Shown one piece after another: positions 25,954 through 36,630 of a DNA stretch of 64,000 bases. The notes beneath the pieces are model-generated. The model saw only the letters and a program-made list of their open reading frames with translations, searched no databases and was not told the origin of the DNA. This DNA comes from Spiribacter vilamensis (GTDB taxonomy: Bacteria; Pseudomonadota; Gammaproteobacteria; Nitrococcales; Nitrococcaceae), in NCBI RefSeq assembly GCF_004217415.1, contig NZ_SHLI01000001.1, forward strand, positions 372,001-436,000, given 5' to 3'. The position numbers and the translations under genes are program-made. Position 1 is the first letter of the stretch. Each line of letters opens with the position of its first letter.

Positions 25954-26663
25954 ACCCGGAGGTCGCCAATCGGCGTCGAGTTGCTGTAATGGTGCTGGAT
26001 CTGCGCCTGCAGCAACTCGGCGGTACCGATGGCATCCACAACGGCCTGGTGTCCCTCGTACGGGGGCAGGCCATACCGCTCCCGACTGTCGGCAAGCCGG
26101 ATCGACGCCGGTGTCCGGCCGAACAGTCTGCCCAGTCGCATCCGCCACGGCCGGCGATGGCGTCGCGCCTCGATTTCCATCGTGTCGATTAGCGGAAACC
26201 GGAACACGGTGCCGGTACGCTCGCGAACGGCTCCATCAAGGAATCGCCGCTCGATCGGATGGTAATGAACCACCGGCAGACGTCCCCGCAGGCTTTCCAG
26301 GATCTCCGGCAATACGTCACCCAGATCAGGGGCCTGCTCCACGTCGAAGTGCCGGATGTGGTGATACGCCACCGATTCGCCCGAAAACCCTCGCGGCGGC
26401 CGCAGTATCCAGTGCCGGCTGGCGCCGGTGGCAATACTCCTCAGGTTGAAAGGCACGATCCCGATGCTGAGGATGGCGTGTTTGCGTGGATCAAGGCCGC
26501 TCGTTTCCAGATCGATCGCCGCGAGGGGGGTCGTGCCGATCGGATCCGCCGGATTTCCCGGGAATGCCTCGTAGAAATGCCTCAGATCGGCCGTTTCGCT
26601 GCCTTGCGCCATGGACTCGAGCCAGGGCTGCCAGCGGTCCCGCCTCTCTCTGCCCGCCGCCAT
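25950..26663 (-). CDS. DnaQ-like DEDDh 3'-5' exonuclease
   Basis: This 237-residue protein has the exonuclease fold with motif I AIDLETSGLD, motif II around VVHYHPIERRFLDGA and motif III HQAVVDAIGTAELL. It follows the cNMP/CBS/DUF294 gene by two bases and is surely co-transcribed with it. This pairing recurs in gammaproteobacteria, often near acetate or solute transport genes. The exonuclease's cellular substrate is unknown. It is not the polymerase III epsilon subunit, which has a different setting and length. Confidence 0.8.
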   Translation of the reverse strand: MAAGRERRDRWQPWLESMAQGSETADLRHFYEAFPGNPADPIGTTPLAAIDLETSGLDPRKHAILSIGIVPFNLRSIATGASRHWILRPPRGFSGESVAYHHIRHFDVEQAPDLGDVLPEILESLRGRLPVVHYHPIERRFLDGAVRERTGTVFRFPLIDTMEIEARRHRRPWRMRLGRLFGRTPASIRLADSRERYGLPPYEGHQAVVDAIGTAELLQAQIQHHYSNSTPIGDLRV

Positions 26664-26665
26664 TG

Positions 26666-28585
26666 TCAGCGACTCGCGGTGCGAATGCGGTTGGACGGTC
26701 CCGGATAGCGAAAGCGCAGGAATTTCTGGGCATCGCTCAGTGCCCGGAAGGCCTCCTTGATCTCCGCGCGCTGCTTCGCAGGGACGTTACGCGGCTCGAT
26801 GTTGTTATCCGGCTCACGCTCCTCCTCGATATCGAGGACCTGGTCGCGCAGGCGCGCCAGGCTCAGGACCTCGAGCGCATAACTGAGCCGATCGGCCACA
26901 CCGGGCCCGAGCAGCGACGTCTCCTTGATATCCGCCAGACGCTCAAAGGAATTCCGTGCGCGGGACCCGCAGGCCAGCGCGTGGATCCGGATCAGATCGG
27001 TCAGCGGCGCGGTGCCGCGGCGTTTGACGTTGATGAACTCGTTTTGCTGTCCGTCCTTTTCGGTGACGAATTCGCGGAAAAACCCGATCGGTGGCGTGCG
27101 GTTGAGCGCATTTCGCGACATGGCGGCGAGCAGCGCCGGGCTCTGGCCCGCCTCGGTGGCAACCAGCTCCTGGAGCGTCTCGATTAGCCGCTCTTCGCCG
27201 TAGAGGTTGTCCAGGTCGAAAAAGATGTTGCTGTGGAGTAGTCGCTCGGCGTTGGGTGCCTGGATCCAGCTTCGGAAATAACGCTGCCAGACCGATAGCG
27301 GCTGTCGCCAGCGCGGATTGGTCGCCATGATGTCGCCCTTGCAGTACGCATAGCCACAGGCATCCAGTCCGTCACTGACCCGCTGTGCGAGTTTGAGGAA
27401 ATACTGGTCATGCTGTTGCGGATCGAAGCGATCGTCGAGTACGAGAGCGTTGTCCTGATCGGTGACCAGGGTCTGCTCATTGCGCGCCATCGATCCCATC
27501 GCCATAAATGCGTAGGGCACGGGTGGCGGACCCAGCTCCGCTTCGGCGAGCTCGATCAGTCGGCGTGCGAAACTGCGGCCGATGGACGAGAGCGCGGTGC
27601 CAACGGTCCGCGAGTCGGCACCATCACGGACCAGTCTCACCGCCGCGTTGCGGACATCGGGCAGCAGCCGGGCGAGGCCGTTGGGATGGCGCTGACTGAA
27701 AACGCTCTCGATGAGATAGAGGCTGCTCTGCGTCTCGTAGCGAACGACATCCTCGAGTCGGATCACACCGATCGGGCGTCGGCGGTGAACCACTGCCAGG
27801 TGGTGGACGTTGTGCCGGAGCATGGCGAGCATCGCTTCCTGCACTGTCTCGTCCGACTGCACGGCGACCAGTTCTTCGCTGACGATTTCCCTGATGGGTG
27901 TTTCCACCGAGCGGCCCTCGGCGACGATCCGGGCCCGGAAATCGGCATCGGTGAGGATGCCCATGACCTGCCAGAGTTCACCATTGGCATCGGCATAGGT
28001 ATAGCGGGGGTCATCGCCCCGGGCATCGACCACCAGGAGCGCTGCGGCGGGCTCGTCGGCAAGGCGCCGGGCGGCCTCGCGGGCACTCTCGTCGGCCTCG
28101 GCGATCAGCGGCCGGCGTTTGACGAGTTTGCGTATCCGTGTCGCCATCCGGTCGTTGCTGACGCGCTGTGTCTCGGTGACGCTCGGTAACCGGGCTCGCC
28201 CGAGCTCGACGAAATCGGCAAAGTCGTTGTCGGTCTCGCAGAGACGATCGAATACATCCGCGTCAATGGCGTAAATCAGTGTGTCTTCAATGGCGATGGC
28301 CGGGTAGTGCGAGCGTCGGCCACGCAAAAGCCCGTAGTGCCCGAAAATGCTGCCCTCGCCGAGGCGGTCGAACAGGTCACCGCTTCGCCGATAGACCTCG
28401 ACGGCTCCGCTGCGGATGTAGAGCAGCGCTGTCAGCGGTTGATTGGAGGCAACGATCTCCGAGCCCGCGCGGTAGTAACTGATCTCGATGTGACGGGTGA
28501 CGTCATCGAGCTGTTCATCCGTCAGTCCATCGAATGGCGGGTGGGCGCCGATATGACGCTGGATTTCGAGCAGTTCCGGATCCAT
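26666..28585 (-). CDS. cNMP-binding / CBS-pair / DUF294 nucleotidyltransferase-like protein
   Basis: This 639-residue protein combines three parts. Residues 1 to about 125 form a cyclic-nucleotide-binding-like domain (RAGSEIVASNQ, GEGSIFGHYGLLRG). A pair of CBS domains spans about 155-290. A DUF294 nucleotidyltransferase-like domain includes GSMARNEQTLVTDQDNALV, with a helical C-terminal DUF294 region. It resembles GlnD-like sensor architecture, so a role in sensing a nucleotide and modifying or binding a partner is plausible but unproven. It is translationally close to the DnaQ-like gene (two-base gap). Confidence 0.85.
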   Translation of the reverse strand: MDPELLEIQRHIGAHPPFDGLTDEQLDDVTRHIEISYYRAGSEIVASNQPLTALLYIRSGAVEVYRRSGDLFDRLGEGSIFGHYGLLRGRRSHYPAIAIEDTLIYAIDADVFDRLCETDNDFADFVELGRARLPSVTETQRVSNDRMATRIRKLVKRRPLIAEADESAREAARRLADEPAAALLVVDARGDDPRYTYADANGELWQVMGILTDADFRARIVAEGRSVETPIREIVSEELVAVQSDETVQEAMLAMLRHNVHHLAVVHRRRPIGVIRLEDVVRYETQSSLYLIESVFSQRHPNGLARLLPDVRNAAVRLVRDGADSRTVGTALSSIGRSFARRLIELAEAELGPPPVPYAFMAMGSMARNEQTLVTDQDNALVLDDRFDPQQHDQYFLKLAQRVSDGLDACGYAYCKGDIMATNPRWRQPLSVWQRYFRSWIQAPNAERLLHSNIFFDLDNLYGEERLIETLQELVATEAGQSPALLAAMSRNALNRTPPIGFFREFVTEKDGQQNEFINVKRRGTAPLTDLIRIHALACGSRARNSFERLADIKETSLLGPGVADRLSYALEVLSLARLRDQVLDIEEEREPDNNIEPRNVPAKQRAEIKEAFRALSDAQKFLRFRYPGPSNRIRTASR

Positions 28586-28600
28586 GACTATTTCCCTGTC

Positions 28601-29596
<996 letters not shown>

Positions 29597-29635
29597 TCAG
29601 TGATCGTCTTTAATATGATCATGATAGACCCTGAA

Positions 29636-29674
29636 GAAATAAAAAGCCCCGCCCGATCAACGATCGGGCGGGGC
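29636..29674 (-). terminator. Strong rho-independent terminator of the Bax-inhibitor-1 gene
   Basis: On the minus strand a perfect 13-bp GC-rich stem (GCCCCGCCCGATC with GATCGGGCGGGGC, 29646-29674) closes a three-base loop and is followed by TTTTTATTT. It lies 29 bp after the BI-1 family stop and separates that gene from cysB. Confidence 0.92.
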
Positions 29675-29702
29675 CTTGATGGCGCCCGGGCGCCGCGGTC
29701 GA

Positions 29703-30386
29703 TCAGCGCTCGCCGGCGAACGCGGCGAGGAGCTGCAGGAGGCTGAGAAACAGGTTGTAGATCGTCACGTACAACGTGATTGTCGCCATGATGTAGTTCG
29801 TCTCACCGCCGTTGATGATCTCGCTGGTCTGGTAGAGGATCAGCGCGCTCATCAGCACGACGAATGCCGCACTCACGGCCAGCGACAGCGCCGGGATCGA
29901 GAACAGGATGGCCACGATGGAACCGGCGAATGCCACGAGCACGCCTGCGAAGATGAATCCGCGCAGGAAGCTGAAATCACGCTGGGTCGTCAGTGCATAG
30001 GCGGACAGGCCAAGGAAGATCATGCCCGTGCCACCCAGTGCCATCATCACCAGTTCCGCGCCGTTGCTGAATGCCCCGACATAGAGACTGACGATGGGCC
30101 CGAGCGTGAATCCCATGAATCCGGTCAGTGCAAAAACACTGGCCAGTCCCCAGACGCTGTTGCGGAGCCACGTGGTTAGAAACAGCAGGCCGAAGTAACC
30201 GCCAAGCACCATCAGCCAGTGCATCGGCGGTGCATTGGTGGCCATGGCGACGCCCGCCATGGCGGCGCTGAACACGAGGGTCAGCGACAACAGCGCGTAA
30301 GTGTTGCGCAGTACCTTGTTGGTTGCCAGCACCGAGTTGCCGGTCGAGCGATCACCGGCGATCGAGGTGCGAAAATCCTGAGCCAT
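29703..30386 (-). CDS. Bax inhibitor-1 / YccA-like membrane protein
   Basis: This 227-residue protein has seven hydrophobic segments and the family features NTYALLSLTLVFSA and FALTGFMGFTLGPIVSLY. The ATG at 30386 is supported by GGAGGAAG upstream; the frame continues 23 codons further without a ribosome site. E. coli YccA of this family interacts with the FtsH protease; here the role is unknown. A GTGACA-N17-GATATT promoter lies upstream, and a strong terminator follows, so it is a single-gene unit. Confidence 0.88.
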   Translation of the reverse strand: MAQDFRTSIAGDRSTGNSVLATNKVLRNTYALLSLTLVFSAAMAGVAMATNAPPMHWLMVLGGYFGLLFLTTWLRNSVWGLASVFALTGFMGFTLGPIVSLYVGAFSNGAELVMMALGGTGMIFLGLSAYALTTQRDFSFLRGFIFAGVLVAFAGSIVAILFSIPALSLAVSAAFVVLMSALILYQTSEIINGGETNYIMATITLYVTIYNLFLSLLQLLAAFAGER

Positions 30387-30426
30387 TGTTGTCTTCCTCC
30401 GTTGGGACAATGATGCAACTACCATC

Positions 30427-30455
30427 AATATCTCATTGGATAAGGGCGTTGTCAC
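30427..30455 (-). promoter_or_regulatory. Sigma-70-like promoter of the Bax-inhibitor-1 gene
   Basis: On the minus strand GTGACA (30450-30455) and GATATT (30427-30432) are separated by 17 bases. The predicted start is near 30420, giving a leader of about 34 nt. Confidence 0.45.
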
Positions 30456-30530
30456 GGAAGTTCAATGCCTTGCAGCCCGGGTGGAAAAATCGTACCGTCC
30501 GCTAGCCTTTCGGTAGAGGAATAACCCCGC

Positions 30531-31139
30531 GTGAATATTGTTTGCCTGGATCTCGAGGGCGTGCTTGTCCCGGAAATCTGGATCGATTTCGCGGCATTGA
30601 CCGGTATCGACGCATTGAGCGCGACCACGCGTGACGTCGCTGACTATGATGAGTTGATGCGGATGCGAATCGAAACCCTGGCGGCGCACAAACTCGGACT
30701 GCCGGATATCCAGGCGGTCATCGACCGGATGGCGCCGCTCGATGGCGCGCGCGCATTCCTCGATACACTACGGACTCGGTATCAGGTGATCATCCTGTCC
30801 GATACGTTCTACGAGTTTGCCTGGCCGCTCATGCGCCAGCTGAACTGGCCGACGCTTTTCTGCCATCGGCTCGAGACCCGCGACGACGGGCGGATCATCG
30901 GCTATCAGCTGCGGATGACGGATCACAAGCGCGCCGCTGTCGAAGCGCTGCGCGGGCTCAATTTCTCGGTGGTCGCCGCCGGCGACTCCTACAACGACAC
31001 GAGCATGCTGACGGCCGCGGGGCAGGGGATATTCTTCCACGCCCCCGATAACGTCACCACGGCGTTTCCACAGTTCCCTGTCACCCGTGACTATTCCGCC
31101 CTGGCGGCCGCCATTGACGAGGGCTTTGCGCAGGCATGA
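30531..31139 (+). CDS. thrH: ThrH phosphoserine phosphatase / homoserine phosphotransferase
   Basis: This 202-residue HAD enzyme closely matches Pseudomonas ThrH in its beginning (CLDLEGVLVPEIW), the middle motif VVILSDTFYEF-like IILSDTFYEFAWPLMRQL, and GDSYNDTSML. Motif I is DLEG rather than the usual DxDG, as in ThrH. The family dephosphorylates phosphoserine and can transfer the phosphate to homoserine. The GTG start has only a weak ribosome site. Its stop overlaps the next ATG by four bases. Confidence 0.92.
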   Translation: MNIVCLDLEGVLVPEIWIDFAALTGIDALSATTRDVADYDELMRMRIETLAAHKLGLPDIQAVIDRMAPLDGARAFLDTLRTRYQVIILSDTFYEFAWPLMRQLNWPTLFCHRLETRDDGRIIGYQLRMTDHKRAAVEALRGLNFSVVAAGDSYNDTSMLTAAGQGIFFHAPDNVTTAFPQFPVTRDYSALAAAIDEGFAQA

Positions 31140-31723
31140 CCGGACGTACCGCCCGGATTGCCATTCTCGCGGATACGCACGGTTTCCTCGATCAGCGCAT
31201 CGCCGATCGTATCCGCGACTGTGACATTGCCCTGCATGCCGGTGACGTCGGCGGTGCCGATGTTCTATTTGCCATGCACCCGAAACATGAGTCCGTCGCG
31301 ATTCGGGGCAACAACGACGATGTCGAGCACTGGGCCGATGCCGAGCGCGATATGCTCGCCCGACTCCCGGGCGATGCCACCGTGGATCTGCCCGGTGGCC
31401 GGATCCGGCTCGTTCATGGCGATGATGGCGGGACCGTGGAACAGCGGCACCGCCGCTACCGGCGTCAGTTCGCGGATTGCCGCGCCGTGGTCTATGGCCA
31501 TAGCCACCGCCAGTGTGTCGACCGGCGCGACACGCCCTGGGTGCTGAATCCCGGGGCCGCCGGTCGCACGCGTACCAATGGTGGCCCTGGCTGCCTTGTG
31601 CTCGCCTGCGACGATGACTCCTGGGAGATAGAGGCGTTGCGATTCGATCCCCGGTCGGCGCCTCGGACGCGGCGCCGATCCGGCGCGGGGCCATCAGCGC
31701 AGAACGATGGTGGGAATGGCTAG
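31136..31723 (+). CDS. YfcE/MJ0936-type metallophosphoesterase
   Basis: This 195-residue phosphodiesterase has all the calcineurin-like metal motifs in order: LADTHG, HAGDVG, RGNNDD, LVHGDD and YGHSHRQ. The last 40 residues are Arg/Ser-rich and look disordered. It overlaps thrH by four bases and runs into hrpA by eight bases, so the three are probably translated from one message. The natural substrate is not known for this family. Confidence 0.88.
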   Translation: MTGRTARIAILADTHGFLDQRIADRIRDCDIALHAGDVGGADVLFAMHPKHESVAIRGNNDDVEHWADAERDMLARLPGDATVDLPGGRIRLVHGDDGGTVEQRHRRYRRQFADCRAVVYGHSHRQCVDRRDTPWVLNPGAAGRTRTNGGPGCLVLACDDDSWEIEALRFDPRSAPRTRRRSGAGPSAQNDGGNG

Positions 31724-34700
31724 GCGCCGATCACGACCTTCGCCGCAGCGGCATGCACAGGCGCGGACCGCCCGCGAGTCCATCGAGCTGCGTCCCGACT
31801 ATCAGCTCGATCTCCCGGTCCTTGAGCATGCCGAGGAGATCAAGGCTACGGTGCGCGATCACCAGGTGGTGGTCATCTGTGGCGAGACCGGCTCGGGAAA
31901 GAGCACGCAGTTGCCCAAACTGATGCTCGATCTGGGGCGGGGCATCGATGGCGTGATTGCCCACACCCAGCCCCGGCGTATCGCGGCCCGCAGTCTCGCG
32001 GCCCGCGTGGCCGAGGAATGCGCCACGGACGTGGGCAGTGGCGTTGGATACCGGGTGCGCTTTAGCGACCAGACCCGCCCGCAGACCCGGGTCAAGCTGC
32101 TGACCGATGGCATGTTACTGGCCGAAACCCAGGCCGATGAGCGCCTCGAGGGCTATGACACGCTCATCATCGATGAGGCCCATGAGCGCAGCCTGAACAT
32201 CGATTTCCTGCTCGGCTATATCAAGCGGCTTTTGCCGCAGCGTCCCGATCTACGGGTCATTATTACGTCAGCGACGATCGACCCGGTGCGCTTTTCAAAG
32301 CATTTCGACGATGCGCCGGTGATCGAGGTCTCGGGGCGGACCTGGCCCGTCGAGGTCCGCTACCGCCCGCTGATCGAGCAGTCCGAGGACGAGCGCGAGC
32401 GTAGCCTGCGCCAGGGCGTGCTCGAGGCGGTCGACGAGCTGGCCGGGCTGGGGCGGGGCGATGTCCTGGTGTTCCTGCCCGGAGAGCGCGAGATCCGCCA
32501 ATGCGCCGAGGCGCTTCGCAAGCACCATCCACCCCAGACCGAAATCCTGCCGCTTTTCGGGCGACTCTCCGCCGCCGAGCAGCAACGCGTGTTCGCAGCG
32601 CATCGCGGCCGACGCATTGTGCTCGCCACCAACGTCGCCGAGACCTCGCTCACGGTGCCGGGCATTCGTTACGTGGTCGACAGCGGGCTGGCGCGGATCA
32701 GCCGCTACAGTTTTCGCACCAAGGTCCAGCGCCTGCCGGTGGAGCCGGTGGCCCGGTCGAGTGCCGACCAGCGTGCCGGCCGTTGCGGGCGCGAGGGCCC
32801 GGGTGTCTGTATCCGGCTCTACGACCAGGCCGATTTCGAGGCCCGGCCGGCGTTTACCGATCCGGAAATCCTGCGTACCAACCTGGCCTCGGTGATCCTG
32901 CAGATGAAGCATCTGCGCCTGGGCGCCATCGAGCGTTTCCCGTTCATCGAGCCCCCCGACCCGCGTTATGTGAAAGACGGGCTCAAACTCCTCGATGAGC
33001 TGGGCGCCCTCGACCGTCGTCAGCATCTCTCGCCCCTGGGGCGCCGGCTCGCCCGGCTCCCGGTGGACCCGCGGATCGCCCGTATCCTTTTTGCCGGTGA
33101 CCGCGAGGGGGCGCTCCGCGAGCTACTGGTGCTCGCCGCCGCCCTGTCCGTGCAGGATCCGCGTGAGCGACCCATGGACCGGCGCGAGGCGGCCGATGCC
33201 GCCCAGTCCGACTGGCAGGACAAGCAGTCCGATTTCGGCGGGCTGCTGCGGATCTGGGACGCCTATCGCGAGCAGGCCCACCACCTGAACCGTCGCAAGC
33301 TGCAGGCCTGGTGTCACGAGCATTTCCTCTCCCATGTGCGGATGCGGGAATGGGCGGATACACACTCGCAGCTACGTACCCTGGTTCACGATATGGGGCT
33401 GGTCGAAAACGACGCGCCGGCCAAACCGGTCGCGATCCATCGGGCGCTGCTAAGCGGTTTTCTGTCGAACATCGCGCGCCGCGAAGACGGTGAGGAGTAT
33501 CGCGGGCCGCGCGGGCTGAAGCTTGCGATCCATCCCGGATCCGGGGTCGCGCGCAAGCGGCCGCGCTGGATCATGGCCGCCGAGCTGGTGGAGACCCGCC
33601 GGGTGTTTGCACGGGTAGTGGCCGAGGTGCGCCCGGAGTGGATCGAGCCGCTGGCCGGTCACCTGCTCAAGCACCGTTATCACGACCCGTGGTGGGATGC
33701 GGAGAAGGGCAAGGTCTTCGGACGCGAGGATGTCACGCTCTACGGCCTGCCGATCGTCAGCGGCCGCAAGGTTGACCATGCCCGGGTCGCACCGGAGGAG
33801 GCGCGGTCGATATTCATCCGCGATGGTCTGCTGGGTGACCCGCCGCCGGAGCCGCCGGCATTCCTCCAGGCCAACCGGGCATTGATCGCCGAAGTCGAGG
33901 CCCTCGAGGCCAAGGCGAGACGCCGTGATGTGCTGGTGGATAACGAGGCCCTCGCGGCGTTCTACGATGGCGCACTCCCCGCGGATGTCGTCGATGGCCC
34001 GAGCCTCGATCGCTGGCTGCGCCAGGGGGGCGACGACACCCCGCTGCGGCTCGACCGCGAGCAGTTGATGGCCCGGGGTGTGTCCGAGGGTGTTGCCGAC
34101 TACCCGGACACCCTCGCCGTGAACGGCGTCCATCTACCGCTGCGCTATTCATTCTCGCCGGGGGACGAGGTCGACGGCGTCAGCGTCTGCGTTCCGGTGG
34201 CCGCCCTGAATGCGCTCGTCCCTGAACCGTTCGAGTGGCTGGTGCCGGGTCTGCTCGAGGAGAAAGTCGTTACGCTCATTCGGGCACTGCCGAAGTCGTT
34301 GCGGCGGCATTTCGTGCCGGTGCCCGACTTTGCCCGCGCCGTGCTGGAATCGCTACCGGAACGCACCGGGTCACTGGAATCGGCCGTACGCGATGAATTA
34401 CGGCGCATGACCGGTATCGATATCCCCGGAGGTATCTGGGATGAGCTGGTCCTGCCGAATCATCTGCAAATGCGCTTCGAGGTGCTCGACGACCGGGGCG
34501 AGCGACTCGGCAGCGGCCGCGATCTGCCGGCGCTGCAGCGCGCCCATGCCGACGATGCGGCGGCGGATTTCAACGCCCCGGCGGACAGTGGATTCGAGCG
34601 CACCGGCATCACTGACTGGGATGTTGGTGATCTGCCCGATCGTGTCCCGTTCACGCAGGGCGGTATCGAGCTGCAGGGCTATCCGGCGCTTTGCGCCGAG

Positions 34701-35456
34701 GGTAACGAGGTGGCGCTGCGGCTGCTGGATGGGCCGGAGCGCGCGGCCGCCGCGCATCGGGGAGGGGTTCGTCAGCTGCTCATGAAGCGCTTTGCGCAGC
34801 AGGCGCGCCATTTGCGCCGGGGGCTGCCGGGGCTGGATCGCATGGCGATCGACTATCGCGATGTCGGCGATGCGGATGCCTTCAAGCGCGAGTTCGCCCA
34901 GGCCGTGTTCGACCAGGTCTTTCTTGCCGGGGCGGTGCCGCGGGACCGGGCGGGCTGGCTCGAGACCTGCGAGTCGGGACGCACGGCGATCCTCCCCTTT
35001 GCCGAGCAGCTGCGTGACCGCGTCTCTGATATCCTTGCACGCCAGAAGCAGGTGCGACGCGCGCTCAAGGGCGATATTCCGCTGGGGATGATGGACAGTT
35101 ACCAGGACATCCGCCAGCAGCTGGACGGGCTGGTCTATCCGGGGTTTCTACTCGAGACCGAGCCGGCTCGACTCGACGATCTGCCGCGTTATCTGACCGC
35201 GATCCAGCGCCGCGTCGAGCGCCTGCAGCGTGACCCGAGCCGGGATCAGGCCGGCCTGGCCGCCATTCAGCCGCATCAGCGTCGCCTTGATGAGGCGTTC
35301 GCCCGGCACGCCCGACGCGCAATCCGCGATCCGGCGCTCGAGCAGATTCGGTGGCTTGTCGAGGAGTACCGGGTTTCGCTGTTCGCCCAGGATCTCGGTA
35401 CCCGTGAGCGAGTCTCCGAAAAGCGCCTCGCCCGCGCCTGGGAAACGGTCCGCTAG
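31716..35456 (+). CDS. hrpA: DEAH-box RNA helicase HrpA
   Basis: This helicase of about 1246 residues has GETGSGKSTQLPK (motif I), IIDEAHERSLN (DEAH), SATID (motif III) and QRAGRCGREGPGVCIRLY (motif VI), then HA2, OB-fold and the long HrpA-specific C-terminal region. E. coli HrpA is about 1300 residues and acts on mRNA and on stalled ribosomes. The ATG at 31716 follows GGTGGGA; an ATG three codons earlier is also possible. Confidence 0.94.
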   Translation: MARRRSRPSPQRHAQARTARESIELRPDYQLDLPVLEHAEEIKATVRDHQVVVICGETGSGKSTQLPKLMLDLGRGIDGVIAHTQPRRIAARSLAARVAEECATDVGSGVGYRVRFSDQTRPQTRVKLLTDGMLLAETQADERLEGYDTLIIDEAHERSLNIDFLLGYIKRLLPQRPDLRVIITSATIDPVRFSKHFDDAPVIEVSGRTWPVEVRYRPLIEQSEDERERSLRQGVLEAVDELAGLGRGDVLVFLPGEREIRQCAEALRKHHPPQTEILPLFGRLSAAEQQRVFAAHRGRRIVLATNVAETSLTVPGIRYVVDSGLARISRYSFRTKVQRLPVEPVARSSADQRAGRCGREGPGVCIRLYDQADFEARPAFTDPEILRTNLASVILQMKHLRLGAIERFPFIEPPDPRYVKDGLKLLDELGALDRRQHLSPLGRRLARLPVDPRIARILFAGDREGALRELLVLAAALSVQDPRERPMDRREAADAAQSDWQDKQSDFGGLLRIWDAYREQAHHLNRRKLQAWCHEHFLSHVRMREWADTHSQLRTLVHDMGLVENDAPAKPVAIHRALLSGFLSNIARREDGEEYRGPRGLKLAIHPGSGVARKRPRWIMAAELVETRRVFARVVAEVRPEWIEPLAGHLLKHRYHDPWWDAEKGKVFGREDVTLYGLPIVSGRKVDHARVAPEEARSIFIRDGLLGDPPPEPPAFLQANRALIAEVEALEAKARRRDVLVDNEALAAFYDGALPADVVDGPSLDRWLRQGGDDTPLRLDREQLMARGVSEGVADYPDTLAVNGVHLPLRYSFSPGDEVDGVSVCVPVAALNALVPEPFEWLVPGLLEEKVVTLIRALPKSLRRHFVPVPDFARAVLESLPERTGSLESAVRDELRRMTGIDIPGGIWDELVLPNHLQMRFEVLDDRGERLGSGRDLPALQRAHADDAAADFNAPADSGFERTGITDWDVGDLPDRVPFTQGGIELQGYPALCAEGNEVALRLLDGPERAAAAHRGGVRQLLMKRFAQQARHLRRGLPGLDRMAIDYRDVGDADAFKREFAQAVFDQVFLAGAVPRDRAGWLETCESGRTAILPFAEQLRDRVSDILARQKQVRRALKGDIPLGMMDSYQDIRQQLDGLVYPGFLLETEPARLDDLPRYLTAIQRRVERLQRDPSRDQAGLAAIQPHQRRLDEAFARHARRAIRDPALEQIRWLVEEYRVSLFAQDLGTRERVSEKRLARAWETVR

Positions 35457-35492
35457 GGCCCCATCGATTGACCGACAGACAAGAGGAATACC

Positions 35493-36591
35493 GTGCTCGA
35501 CAGTAACCAGCTCGCCAGCCAGCTCGACGACCTGAAGGGACGCAATGAGTCCCTGAGGGGGTATCTTTGACCTCACGGGAAAGGAAGAACGCCTCGAAGA
35601 GGTCACCCGCGAGCTCGAACAGCCCGATGTCTGGAATGATCCGGAGCGCGCCCAGAACCTGAATCGCGAACGCGCGTCACTGGACCGGATGGTCAACCAG
35701 CTGCGCGGTCTGAACAGCGGCCTGGACGAGGCCGGCGAGCTACTCGAAATGGCCCGCGAAGAGGACGACGACGAGACGCTCGCGGCGGTGGAGGCGGATC
35801 TGGCCGCCCATGAGCGCCTGATTCAGAGCCTCGAGTTCCGGCGCATGTTCTCCGGTGAAATGGATCCCACCAACGCATTCGTGGATATCCAGGCCGGCTC
35901 GGGCGGCACCGAGGCCCAGGACTGGGCGGACATGCTGCTACGGATGTATCTGCGCTGGATCGAGCACAGGGGCTTCAAGGCCGACCTCATCGAGGTCTCG
36001 GAGGGCGACCAGGCGGGCCTCAAGAGTGCGACGATCCGGGTCGAGGGGGACTATGCCTTCGGCTGGCTGCGCACCGAGACCGGCGTCCATCGGCTGGTGC
36101 GCAAATCGCCCTTCGATTCGGGCAACCGCCGCCATACCTCGTTCGCCTCGGTGTTCGTCAGCCCGGAGATCGACGAGAACGTGGATATCGAGGTCGATCC
36201 CTCTGATCTGCGCATCGATGTCTACCGGGCGAGTGGTGCGGGTGGCCAGCACGTCAACCGGACCGAATCGGCGGTGCGTATCACCCACCAGCCCACCGGA
36301 ATCGTGGTGCAGTGCCAGAACGACCGCTCGCAGCACAAGAACCGGGCAACCGCCATGAACCAGCTGCGCGCCAAACTCTACGAGCGCGAAATGGAGGCGC
36401 AGCGCGAGCAGGCCGCGGCGGTGGAGGATGCCAAGTCCGATATCGGCTGGGGCAGTCAGATCCGCTCCTACGTCCTCGACCAGAGCCGGATCAAGGATCT
36501 GCGCACCGGTGTCGAGGTCGGTAATACCCAGGCCGTACTGGACGGGGGCCTGGACCCATTCATAGAGGCGAGTCTCAAGGCCGGCCTGTAG
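35493..36591 (+). CDS. prfB: Peptide chain release factor 2 (programmed +1 frameshift)
   Basis: RF2 ends translation at UGA and UAA. The gene is read in two frames: 25 codons from the GTG at 35493 reach an in-frame TGA at 35568, and a +1 shift at CTT-T continues in the frame ending at 36591. The product is 365 residues, the same as E. coli RF2. The SPF stop-codon motif falls at 205-207 and GGQ at 250-252, exactly the E. coli numbers. AGAGGA precedes the GTG. lysS follows, the same order as in E. coli. Confidence 0.97.
35556..35571 (+). other. RF2 programmed frameshift site
   Basis: AGGGGG (internal Shine-Dalgarno), TAT, CTT, TGA, C is the canonical RF2 autoregulatory site. When RF2 is scarce the ribosome pauses at TGA and slips +1 on CTT-T to make full-length RF2. 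Confidence 0.97.
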
Positions 36592-36630
36592 GTCGGTGAA
36601 ACGCCGGACGATTCGGAAAAAGAGAACAGC

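Noticed and set aside
29605-29630. A palindromic ATGATCAT sequence before cysB as a CysB operator
   Set aside because: It is only eight bases and does not fit a clear LysR-type T-N11-A layout that I could defend.
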